Assembly: GCA_934462945.1 (NCBI GenBank)
Contig: CAKSJF010000028.1
Location: 1 to 28,461, forward strand
Length of the DNA stretch: 28,461 nucleotides
Reading direction: 5' to 3'
Origin: an uncultured Clostridia bacterium
Lineage (GTDB): Bacteria > Bacillota > Clostridia > UBA1381
Shown: positions 14,914 through 22,144 of the stretch, piece by piece
Layout: each line of letters begins with the position of its first letter
Position numbering within the stretch: position 1 is the stretch's first letter
Program-made: the position numbers and the translations under genes
Notes under the pieces: generated by a model
What the model saw: only the letters and a program-made list of their open reading frames with translations
Told to the model about the DNA's origin: nothing
Databases searched by the model: none

Positions 14914-15905
14914 TGCAGTATTCAGAACTTGCCGGAAAGCCTGTTTCAAAATTAGTATTTGGAACGGCAACCCCAAAGCTTTTTGCCGCGGTGGCAGACG
15001 GAGCGTCTGAGCAGGAAAAGCAAGCCGCTTTTTCGCTTTTAGATGATGTTTACAATGCCGGGGTTAATACCTTTGACTGTGCGGCACATTATGGCGAGGA
15101 AATCATGGGAGAATGGATGCAGACACGAAAAAATCGGGAAGAATGCGTGATTCTGACCAAATGCGCACATCCGAATCAATGGAGAAACCGCGTAACAGAC
15201 TACGATATTTTGTCCGATCTGCACGATTCCTTAAAAAAGCTGAAAACGGATTACATAGATCTTTACATGCTCCACCGGGACAATGAGGATGTGCCGGTGA
15301 GTGTGGTGGTGGATGTGATGAACCGCCTGATCAAAGAGGGTAAAATCAAGCTTTACGGCGCGTCGAACTGGCGGCATGAGCGGATTGATGCGGCAAACAA
15401 ATATGCAGAGGAAAACGGCTTAGAGAAAATGACAATCGCAAGTCCCAATTTCGGACTTGCCGAGCAGGTCGCCGACCCGTGGGTGGACGATGCGCATTTC
15501 GGAAACGGCTGCGTCACGATTTCCGGAAAAAAGAACAAGCCGGCAAGAGAATGGTATGAAAAAAATCAGATTCCGGTTTTCGCATATTCGAGTCTGGCGA
15601 GGGGATTTTTCTCCGGTATGTTTCGGAGTGATGAGCCGGAAAAGGCAAAGAAACTTCTCGACCGTCCCGGAATTTTAGGATATTTCTGCGAGGAAAATTT
15701 TGAAAAGCTCCGGCGGTGCGAAATATTAGCGGAGCAAAAAGGAAAAAACGTTGCGCAGATTGCACTGGCATGGATTTACAATCAAAGCTTTGATGTTTTT
15801 GCAATTTCCAGTCCGGTAACGAAAGAACAGCTGATTTCCAATATCGAAGCAATGGAGATCCGGCTGACAGAACAAGAGCTTCGGTGGCTGAATTTAGAGG
15901 ACTAA
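14913..15905 (+). CDS. Aldo/keto reductase
   Basis: 330-residue NAD(P)H-dependent oxidoreductase with a TIM-barrel fold. The catalytic tetrad of the superfamily is intact: D55 (NTFDCAAHYGEE), Y60, K83 (LTKCAHP) and H121 (YMLHRD). ASNWRHERI and the C-terminal AQIALAWIYNQ...AISSPVTKEQLISN form the cofactor-binding end. ATG 14913 is chosen over GTG 14910 because GGGGAGGG lies six to seven bases before it and the ATG shares a base with the cupin stop (TGATG). Encoded 18 bases before the permease genes, it probably reduces or oxidises the imported sugar or a derivative. Confidence 0.9.
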   Translation: MQYSELAGKPVSKLVFGTATPKLFAAVADGASEQEKQAAFSLLDDVYNAGVNTFDCAAHYGEEIMGEWMQTRKNREECVILTKCAHPNQWRNRVTDYDILSDLHDSLKKLKTDYIDLYMLHRDNEDVPVSVVVDVMNRLIKEGKIKLYGASNWRHERIDAANKYAEENGLEKMTIASPNFGLAEQVADPWVDDAHFGNGCVTISGKKNKPAREWYEKNQIPVFAYSSLARGFFSGMFRSDEPEKAKKLLDRPGILGYFCEENFEKLRRCEILAEQKGKNVAQIALAWIYNQSFDVFAISSPVTKEQLISNIEAMEIRLTEQELRWLNLED

Positions 15906-15923
15906 AAAAGGGGGCATACATCT

Positions 15924-16871
15924 ATGGTTCTAAAACGTAGCACACAGACAATTCCGAACAATGGCAAAGGACATCAGCAGCTGGTTTTGCAGTCGATGGT
16001 CTGGCCGGGACTGATTGCGTTATTCATTTTCGCCTATCTGCCGATGGCAGGTCTGGTGATGGTATTTCAGGATTACGACATCATCAAAGGCTTTTTTGCA
16101 AGTCCCTGGGTGGGACTCAAGCACTTCCGGGACTTTTTCACAAATCCGCAGTTCCCGGTACTGATGAAAAACACACTCATCATCAGCTTTGCAAAAATCC
16201 TCTTTGGATTTCCTGCGCCGATCATTCTGGCGCTGATGTTTAACGAAATCACACAAAAAGCAACTAAGCGTGTATTTCAAACGATTACATATATGCCGTA
16301 TTTCTTATCCTGGGTTGTGGTTGGCGGAATGCTATCAGCAATGCTTGCCGTGGACGGCGGCTCGGTGAATGACTTTTTGGTACGGTTTGGGATGATCAAA
16401 GAGCCGATCAATTTCCTTTCCGAACCGAAATATTTCCGGACGATTTTAGTAGGAAGTAATATCTGGAAAAGCATTGGATATAACGCAATTATCTATATCG
16501 CCGCCATTGCCGGAATCAATCATGAAATGTATGAGGCGGCAGAGGTGGACGGAGCGTCGAGACTCCGGCAGATGATCAGCATCACGATCCCGGAGATTGC
16601 TCCGCAGATTATGATTATGCTGATTATGCAGATCGGACAGCTCTTAAATGCCGGCTATGAGGACATTCTGATTCTGACGAATAACTGTGATAACACCGTT
16701 CTCTTAGAGGTGGGTGACGTAATTGATACCTACGTTTACCGGTTCGGAATCAAAATGCACCGCTATTCCTATTCCGCGGCGGTTGGCTTGTTCAAGGCAA
16801 TCATCAGCGTGATTTTGGTATGGCTTGCAAATGCGGCATCGAAGAGATTTACCGACAACAGCTTATGGTAA
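15924..16871 (+). CDS. lplB: ABC sugar transporter permease, LplB family
   Basis: 315-residue integral membrane permease of the LplB subfamily (carbohydrate uptake class CUT1). The N-terminal WPGLIALFIFAYLPMAGLVM followed by FQDYDI is highly typical of LplB. About six transmembrane segments are visible, and the ATPase-docking EAA loop reads EAAEVDGASRLRQ...IPEIAPQ (about 204-227). It forms a heterodimer with the permease at 17110 and takes substrate from the binding protein at 18037. GGGGG lies nine bases upstream of the ATG. The family imports oligosaccharides or polysaccharide fragments; specificity is not visible. Confidence 0.92.
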   Translation: MVLKRSTQTIPNNGKGHQQLVLQSMVWPGLIALFIFAYLPMAGLVMVFQDYDIIKGFFASPWVGLKHFRDFFTNPQFPVLMKNTLIISFAKILFGFPAPIILALMFNEITQKATKRVFQTITYMPYFLSWVVVGGMLSAMLAVDGGSVNDFLVRFGMIKEPINFLSEPKYFRTILVGSNIWKSIGYNAIIYIAAIAGINHEMYEAAEVDGASRLRQMISITIPEIAPQIMIMLIMQIGQLLNAGYEDILILTNNCDNTVLLEVGDVIDTYVYRFGIKMHRYSYSAAVGLFKAIISVILVWLANAASKRFTDNSLW

Positions 16872-17109
16872 AGGGGTGAAGAAGTCTGAATAAAATCGCC
16901 CATAGCACAGCTTTTTGCTCGGGGCGGTACCGGCGTACAGAGTAGTGGCGTTACCTAAATCAAAGATTTAGAACGCTGTTGCATGGCTCTCGTTTCCAAA
17001 TTGAAAATTTGGACTCGGGCGCAACCGCTCGCTGCAAAGCAGCACTCTGAGCGATTTTCTTTCAGACTTCGGTTTGTGCCTTACAGCACGGAAAGGAATG
17101 GTTATAAGC
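16872..17109 (+). repeat. 238-bp hairpin-rich gap between the two permease genes
   Basis: Consecutive stem-loops fill this gap. CGCCC (16897-16901) pairs with GGGCG (16922-16926). GCGTT plus CTAAATC (16948-16961, two-base bulge) pairs with GATTTAG plus AACGC (16965-16976) around loop AAA. TCCAAATT (16995-17002) pairs with AATTTGGA (17006-17013) around GAA. CGCTCGCTGC (17026-17035) pairs with GCAGC and GAGCG (17039-17053, five-base bulge) around AAA. A last small stem GTGC/GCAC (17076-17089) lies just before the ribosome site. No promoter with both boxes and no coding region is convincing. AAGGGGTGA at 16870-16878 looks like an orphaned ribosome site at the original junction. It may be a REP-like insertion or an mRNA-stabilising element. 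Confidence 0.6.
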
Positions 17110-18006
17110 ATGAAAAGAAAAACAGGAGCAGACAGAATGGTTGCAGCCTTTTCAATCATTGTGGTTGGTCTTTTATGTCTGACAATTTTATATCCGGTCT
17201 GGAATCTGATTGTGATTTCATTTAATGACAGTATGGATACGATGAAAGGGGGACTGGGGTTATTACCCAGGAAATTCACTCTGGAAAATTACCGGGCAAT
17301 TGTCCGTGAGGCAAGATTATATCGCGCCTTTATCATCACCGTGATCCGGACGGTTGTTACAACGGTTACCTCGGTACTGTTTACAGCAGTATTCTCTTAC
17401 GCAGTTTCCAGACGGGAACTGAAATTCCGGAACACCTATATGAAGCTTTGCACTTTGACGATGTACTTTAGTGCAGGCACAATTCCGGGATATATCTTAA
17501 TGAAAGAACTGCACCTTATGAATAATTACCTGGTATTTGTTCTGCCGTATTTATTCAGTGCGTGGAATATGATTATTTTTCGGTCGTTCTTTCAGGGCAT
17601 TCCGGATAGCTTAGTGGAGGCTGCACGGATTGACGGGGCAGGAGAATACAGAATTTTCTGGAAAGTGATTTTCCCGTCCTCCACGCCGGTGATTGCCACC
17701 ATTGCCCTCTTTACGGCAGTGGGGCAGTGGAATACCTGGCTTGACAGTGTGATCTATATGACTGATTCCAAAAAAATGGCGCTCGGAGCAGTACTCCGGC
17801 AGATTATTTCCTCAGCAAGCGCCTTAGAGGAAAAGCGCTTAAAATACTTAGGTGCGGCGGCAACCTCGCAGGACACCTCTATGGTCAGCACAAGATCGTT
17901 ATCCGCAAGCTCGATGCTTGTTTCGATGCTTCCAATCGTTATGGTTTATCCGTTCGTGCAGAAATATTTTGTCGGCGGTATGATGATTGGTGCAGTTAAG
18001 GGTTAA
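17110..18006 (+). CDS. lplC: ABC sugar transporter permease, LplC/YtcP family
   Basis: 298-residue second permease of the importer, pairing with the LplB-type protein. The N terminus (MKRKTGADRMVAAFSIIVVG and on) and ILYPVWNLIVISFND are typical of YtcP/LplC. The EAA loop is EAARIDGAGEYRIFWKVIFP (170-189). About six transmembrane segments are present, and the protein ends in the usual YPFVQKYFVGGMMIGAVKG. The start is uncertain: ATG 17098 and TTG 17074 are in frame. ATG 17110 fits the family N terminus, with AAGGA about 12 bases upstream. The hairpin-rich gap before it is unusual for such operons. Confidence 0.92.
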   Translation: MKRKTGADRMVAAFSIIVVGLLCLTILYPVWNLIVISFNDSMDTMKGGLGLLPRKFTLENYRAIVREARLYRAFIITVIRTVVTTVTSVLFTAVFSYAVSRRELKFRNTYMKLCTLTMYFSAGTIPGYILMKELHLMNNYLVFVLPYLFSAWNMIIFRSFFQGIPDSLVEAARIDGAGEYRIFWKVIFPSSTPVIATIALFTAVGQWNTWLDSVIYMTDSKKMALGAVLRQIISSASALEEKRLKYLGAAATSQDTSMVSTRSLSASSMLVSMLPIVMVYPFVQKYFVGGMMIGAVKG

Positions 18007-18036
18007 AATTTACATAAAAAAGAAAGGAAGACGTGT

Positions 18037-19629
18037 ATGAAAAGAATTAAACGGGGAGTCGCATTAGCATGTGCATTAGCGGCAATGACAACCACAGGAG
18101 GCTGCGGCAAAAAGGAGACAGCAGGAGGTGAAAAAGGAAATGTTGTGTTTGGTCAGGACGATCTGAAATTCTCTTACTATTTCCACGATGACGGCGCAAC
18201 GGCGGTTGAATGGCCAAAAACCGAGGCAGACCAATGGGTTTTGGACAACAAAAAGGTGACTATTGAATTTATCGACGCCGGCGGTGCGGCAAGTGAAAAG
18301 CTTGCGTCCATGATTGTTTCCGATAACTATCCGGATTTAATTTGTCTGGAAAAGGGACAGGAAAGCGAAAAACTGATTGAAAGCGGTGTGGCTGTTCCGA
18401 TCAATGAGTATATGGAGAAGTATACCAACATGAGAGACAAGCTTCAGGAAAAGAAAATTTTCAGTCTCTTTACCCGGGAGGACGGGAAAATTTATGAAAT
18501 TCCGAACTGGGCAGTCGTATCCGATCACTATTCCGGAAACCATTGCTGGGCATTGAATCAAAATGTGTATAAGGAATTAGGAAGTCCGAAATTAGAGGAT
18601 TTTGACGATCTGTACGCCTATCTGAAACAGGTTAAGGAAAAATATCCGGATATGATCCCTTATGAAACCTCGCACATCTTTGAGGGAGAGAGAATGGTTC
18701 TGCCGGGTATGTCGGAAAATTTAGTGCCGACCAATCTGGATTGGCTTTCCTATGACGATAACGGAGAATTAAAGTCAATTTTTGAGCATCCGAGCTACGA
18801 AAAAGCATGGCTGTTCTTAAATAAGCTTTTCCGAGAAAAGCTGATGACGCAGGACGCATTCTCCCAGACGGCTGATCAGTTCAATGAAAAGCTTGCCACC
18901 GGACGCGTTGCAGTCTCGACCTCAACACAAGGGTATTTTGAGACAGCGAGAAATGAACTGCTAAAAAACGGAAACGACTATTTTACGATTACTCCCTTAA
19001 AGGACAAGAATTTAGACCGCGATAAGGTGTTTGTTTCCGGCTGCGACACAACAGGATGGACAGAGTTTCTGATCACAAAAAATGCTAAAAATCCGGAGGC
19101 AATCTATGCATTTTTAGACTGGCTCTTTACACCGGAGGGGCAGGCATTGGAGCTGTTTGGTGTTCCGGGCAAGTTCTATGACGGCTTCAACGAGGACGGT
19201 TATCCGGAACCGACCGACGCGTATATCAACAAGTCAGCCGATACCAATGTTGATGGACTCTCTTTCGTTTTGGGAACCACCTGGTGGGATGATGCTTCCA
19301 TGTATATGATCACAAAGGGACTGCCAGAGGATCAGTGGCCGTGGGGCGGTAAGCAGCAGAGAAAGAACATCTGGCCGTATGTAAAGAATATTACCGAATA
19401 TAACGGCATTATTCCTGGAACAGAAACAGAAGAAGGAATCATTTATCAGAACATTAAGGAATTACATAAAAACATGATCTCAAAAATGCTTTTTGCATCC
19501 TCAGAGGAAGAGGTAAAGAGCCTGATTGCAGAGCTCAGAACACAGTCTGAGAGCCTTGGAATGGATCGTCTGCTAGAGGCAGAGAGCAAAGTGTGGAAAT
19601 CGAATAAACAAAAGTTAGGCATGGAATAA
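18037..19629 (+). CDS. Extracellular solute-binding lipoprotein of the ABC importer
   Basis: 530-residue lipoprotein, the LplA-type substrate receptor. The signal peptide ends at TTGGC, with C23 as the lipidation site (a slightly unusual lipobox, Gly at -1 and -2). The mature protein has the features of large carbohydrate-binding family 1 receptors: an early KVTIEFIDAGG strand, the hinge near residues 100-130, FWL/DWLFTPEGQALELFGVPG near 350-390, and a long C-terminal helix region ending in KQKLGME. AAAGGAAG lies before the ATG. It delivers oligosaccharide to the two permeases. No ATPase gene is nearby, as is common for this family in Firmicutes, where one MsmX-type ATPase serves many importers. 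Confidence 0.92.
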   Translation: MKRIKRGVALACALAAMTTTGGCGKKETAGGEKGNVVFGQDDLKFSYYFHDDGATAVEWPKTEADQWVLDNKKVTIEFIDAGGAASEKLASMIVSDNYPDLICLEKGQESEKLIESGVAVPINEYMEKYTNMRDKLQEKKIFSLFTREDGKIYEIPNWAVVSDHYSGNHCWALNQNVYKELGSPKLEDFDDLYAYLKQVKEKYPDMIPYETSHIFEGERMVLPGMSENLVPTNLDWLSYDDNGELKSIFEHPSYEKAWLFLNKLFREKLMTQDAFSQTADQFNEKLATGRVAVSTSTQGYFETARNELLKNGNDYFTITPLKDKNLDRDKVFVSGCDTTGWTEFLITKNAKNPEAIYAFLDWLFTPEGQALELFGVPGKFYDGFNEDGYPEPTDAYINKSADTNVDGLSFVLGTTWWDDASMYMITKGLPEDQWPWGGKQQRKNIWPYVKNITEYNGIIPGTETEEGIIYQNIKELHKNMISKMLFASSEEEVKSLIAELRTQSESLGMDRLLEAESKVWKSNKQKLGME

Positions 19630-19644
19630 ACTTTGTGATATAAT
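19616..19644 (+). promoter_or_regulatory. Candidate promoter of the sensor kinase operon
   Basis: TAGGCA (19616-19621, 4 of 6), a 17-base spacer and TATAAT (19639-19644) preceded by TGA, an extended -10. The -35 lies inside the end of the binding-protein gene. It would transcribe the kinase, regulator and possibly the surface-protein genes. Confidence 0.6.
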
Positions 19645-19661
19645 GTAGATAATACATTATA
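19639..19661. promoter_or_regulatory. 23-bp perfect inverted repeat over the -10 and start site
   Basis: TATAATGTA (19639-19647) and TACATTATA (19653-19661) are exact reverse complements separated by five bases. The first arm includes the -10 box. A regulator bound here would block initiation. Too A/T rich and lacking a T tract to be a terminator. Confidence 0.6.
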
Positions 19662-19678
19662 GAAACGAGGTTAATGTC

Positions 19679-21388
19679 ATGAGCGAGATCAAGAAAAAAT
19701 ACAAGCAGAAACTGATTTTATCCTTTGCGTGTCTGAATCTTTTTTGCGTACTTCTAAGCAGTGTGGGTTTTTACGCGCTGTCTATGGGGAATCTTAAAAA
19801 GAATTATGCCAGCGTTGTGCAGTCAACGCTGGCAGAGACGCAGAAAAACATCAATCAGAAAATTGAATATAACGAGTTTTTAGCAAAAAATTATCTGATG
19901 GATCAGGTGTTTTACGCCTATATGCAGAAAGAATACAGCCGTTATGAGGGAACGCAGGTGTTAAACAATAATCTGCTCCCCAAAGGCAGGGAAATGATTT
20001 CCCTTTCCAAAAATAACGTGCTGATCACGCTTTATATCGAGAATCAAACGATTCCGGAATATTTCTATCATGACACTGATAAAAGCGCTGAGCGCTCCTT
20101 TAGCGTCCGGCATATCAGCCATATTGCAGAGAAACCGTATTATCAGCGATATCGGTCAAAATCGGGTTATCTTTGGTGGGAACAGATTGACGACGACAAA
20201 GAGCGCGGAAGAATCAGTCTGATTTCGCGTGCCGGATATGTGTTTGGCGGAAAGGATGTCGGACTTTTAGTGATCAAGATGTCTGTTGAAGACATGATTG
20301 TGCAGTCTATGTCAGTGACCGACGATCAGCTCTATTATGAAATCCGAACCGGAGAAGATCAGTTCATCACCTCTAATTTTTCAGAGGAGGATGGCATCAG
20401 AACCGAGTTTGATAAGGAATGCACCGAGACAACGCTGGAAAACGGATGGAAAATCAGACTGTATATGCCGCTTGAAAATATTTCAGAAGGGCAGAGCCAG
20501 ATTCTTTTGGTGATTCTTCTCCTAAGTCTTGGAACGTTTTTAGTAAATGTCCTGTTAGGCCGTATCATCAGCGAAAAGCTGTATTCCAGCATGAACAGTA
20601 TTCTAATCGGCATCAGCAGATTCCAGCGCGGAGAATACGATTATGCAATCAAGGTTTCCAAGAATGATGAATTTTCCGAAATTGCAGACGCGCTGAATAA
20701 TCTGGCAAAGGAAGTGCAGCATTTAATTGATGATGTGTATGAGAATATGCTGCAAAAGCAGAATATTGAATACCAAATGCTCCGTGCGAAGATCAATCCG
20801 CACTTTTTGAGCAATATCTTCAATCTGATTGTGCAGCTTGCCGAGGGAAAAGAGTACGAAAAAATTGTACTGGCGGCACAGCAGACGGCGAATTTCTACC
20901 GGAAAAATTTAGCACGGAATAAGGACAGCGTAAAATTGATGGAGGAAATGAACGCAATTCTGGCTTATTTAGACATTATCGGGCTGATGAAGCCGGGCGC
21001 GGTTACTTGTCATTATGAGGTGGATGCAAAAACCGAGCGGTGTATCATTCCGTCCTTTCTCTTGCAGCCGATTGTAGAGAATGCGGTCAACCATGCAATG
21101 GTAAACGGGAAAATCACGCTCTGTATCTCGGCAAAAGCGGAGCAGGGAAATCTCACCATCAAAATCCGGGACAACGGAATCGGCATGAGCCGGGAGCAGA
21201 TGGAAAATCTCTTTAAAATCCGCGGCAGCCACGGCTACGGTCTTTACAGTATCCGCGAAAGAATCCGGTTAAAATACCCGGATGCGCAGTATGGTGTATT
21301 TGCCAGCTGCGAGGAGGGATGCGGCACAGAAATATCAATTGTGATCCCGGAGATCAACGAGTTCGAGCAGGAGGAAGCAGATGTATAA
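19679..21388 (+). CDS. Membrane sensor histidine kinase (YesM-like, LytS-type)
   Basis: 569-residue two-component sensor. Two transmembrane helices (about 12-35 and 275-297) enclose an extracellular sensing region of about 240 residues. A HAMP-like linker follows. The phospho-acceptor histidine is H375 in INPHFLSNIFN, the His_kinase type found with YesM/LytS sensors. The ATPase domain has LLQPIVENAVNHAM (N box), RDNGIGM (G1) and the HGYGLYSIRERI (G2) region. GAGG precedes ATG 19679. It overlaps the regulator by eight bases and lies next to an ABC importer, the usual arrangement for sensing extracellular sugar. The signal is likely the sugar or the loaded binding protein. Confidence 0.93.
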   Translation: MSEIKKKYKQKLILSFACLNLFCVLLSSVGFYALSMGNLKKNYASVVQSTLAETQKNINQKIEYNEFLAKNYLMDQVFYAYMQKEYSRYEGTQVLNNNLLPKGREMISLSKNNVLITLYIENQTIPEYFYHDTDKSAERSFSVRHISHIAEKPYYQRYRSKSGYLWWEQIDDDKERGRISLISRAGYVFGGKDVGLLVIKMSVEDMIVQSMSVTDDQLYYEIRTGEDQFITSNFSEEDGIRTEFDKECTETTLENGWKIRLYMPLENISEGQSQILLVILLLSLGTFLVNVLLGRIISEKLYSSMNSILIGISRFQRGEYDYAIKVSKNDEFSEIADALNNLAKEVQHLIDDVYENMLQKQNIEYQMLRAKINPHFLSNIFNLIVQLAEGKEYEKIVLAAQQTANFYRKNLARNKDSVKLMEEMNAILAYLDIIGLMKPGAVTCHYEVDAKTERCIIPSFLLQPIVENAVNHAMVNGKITLCISAKAEQGNLTIKIRDNGIGMSREQMENLFKIRGSHGYGLYSIRERIRLKYPDAQYGVFASCEEGCGTEISIVIPEINEFEQEEADV

Positions 21389-22118
21389 GGTTTTAATTTG
21401 CGATGACGACGGCGCAGCGCTGGATTTATTAGTGAAAAACGTGCACTGGGAAAAATTTAATATGCAGGTTGCCGCCACTGCTTCAAACGGTAAGCTGGGA
21501 CTGGAGGCATACAGCAGGCAGAAAATTGATCTTGTGATTTTAGACATTCTGATGCCGGCAATGAATGGAATGGCATTGGCAGGCGAAATCCGGAAAAAGG
21601 GACAGCATACTAAAATTGTGTTTATCACAAGCTCGGATAATCTGAACGACGCAATCCGCGCCATCAACCTGAAAGCGGACGGATATATCTTAAAGCCGTT
21701 TTCGGTGGGTGAGATTGAGGATATTTTAGTCAAGATCCGGGAGTCTCTCGATTCGGATAACGGCGAAGAACCGCCCCGAAAGGAGGACGGCGAGCAGAAC
21801 GCGGACATTGTCCGCAAGGTGAACGAATATATCAAAGAGCATATCGGGGAGAAAATCAAGCTTGGCGATATTGCAGACCATCTCAACTATGCCAGTGCCT
21901 ATCTGGGGCAGATTTATAAAGCGAATACCGGAGTTTATATCAGCGACAAAATTTTAGAGCTGAAAATGAAATATGCGGCGGAGCTTTTGGAGATTCCGTT
22001 TAACCATGTCGGAGATGTGGCGGATAAGCTGGGTTATTCGGATTATACCTATTTTATCCGACAGTTTAAGGAGTACTACGGCGTTACGCCGAATGTATAT
22101 AAAAAAGGCAATCTTTAG
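21381..22118 (+). CDS. Response regulator with AraC-type DNA-binding domain (YesN-like)
   Basis: 245-residue regulator. The receiver domain (about 1-120) has the acidic pocket ICDDD (D8-D10), the phosphorylated aspartate D55 in VILDILMP, a conserved Ser in FITSSDN, and the K in LKPFSVGE. The C-terminal half (about 140-243) is an AraC-type pair of helix-turn-helix units ending in DYTYFIRQFKEYYGVTPNVYKKG. AGGAGGAA lies inside the end of the kinase gene, and the eight-base overlap implies coupled translation. It is expected to activate this transporter and surface-protein locus. It is shorter than many YesN proteins because no long linker domain is present. Confidence 0.94.
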   Translation: MYKVLICDDDGAALDLLVKNVHWEKFNMQVAATASNGKLGLEAYSRQKIDLVILDILMPAMNGMALAGEIRKKGQHTKIVFITSSDNLNDAIRAINLKADGYILKPFSVGEIEDILVKIRESLDSDNGEEPPRKEDGEQNADIVRKVNEYIKEHIGEKIKLGDIADHLNYASAYLGQIYKANTGVYISDKILELKMKYAAELLEIPFNHVGDVADKLGYSDYTYFIRQFKEYYGVTPNVYKKGNL

Positions 22119-22144
22119 AAATTACAAAAAGTGGAGGTATCTTT

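Noticed and set aside
16882..16942. Possible short peptide after AAGGGGTGA in the permease gap
   Set aside because: It would need a CTG start, is about 19 codons long and has no protein-like features; an orphan ribosome site fits better.
21335..21886. Open frame of 183 codons on the - strand opposite the response regulator
   Set aside because: Shadow of a well-supported gene; no family features and no ribosome site.
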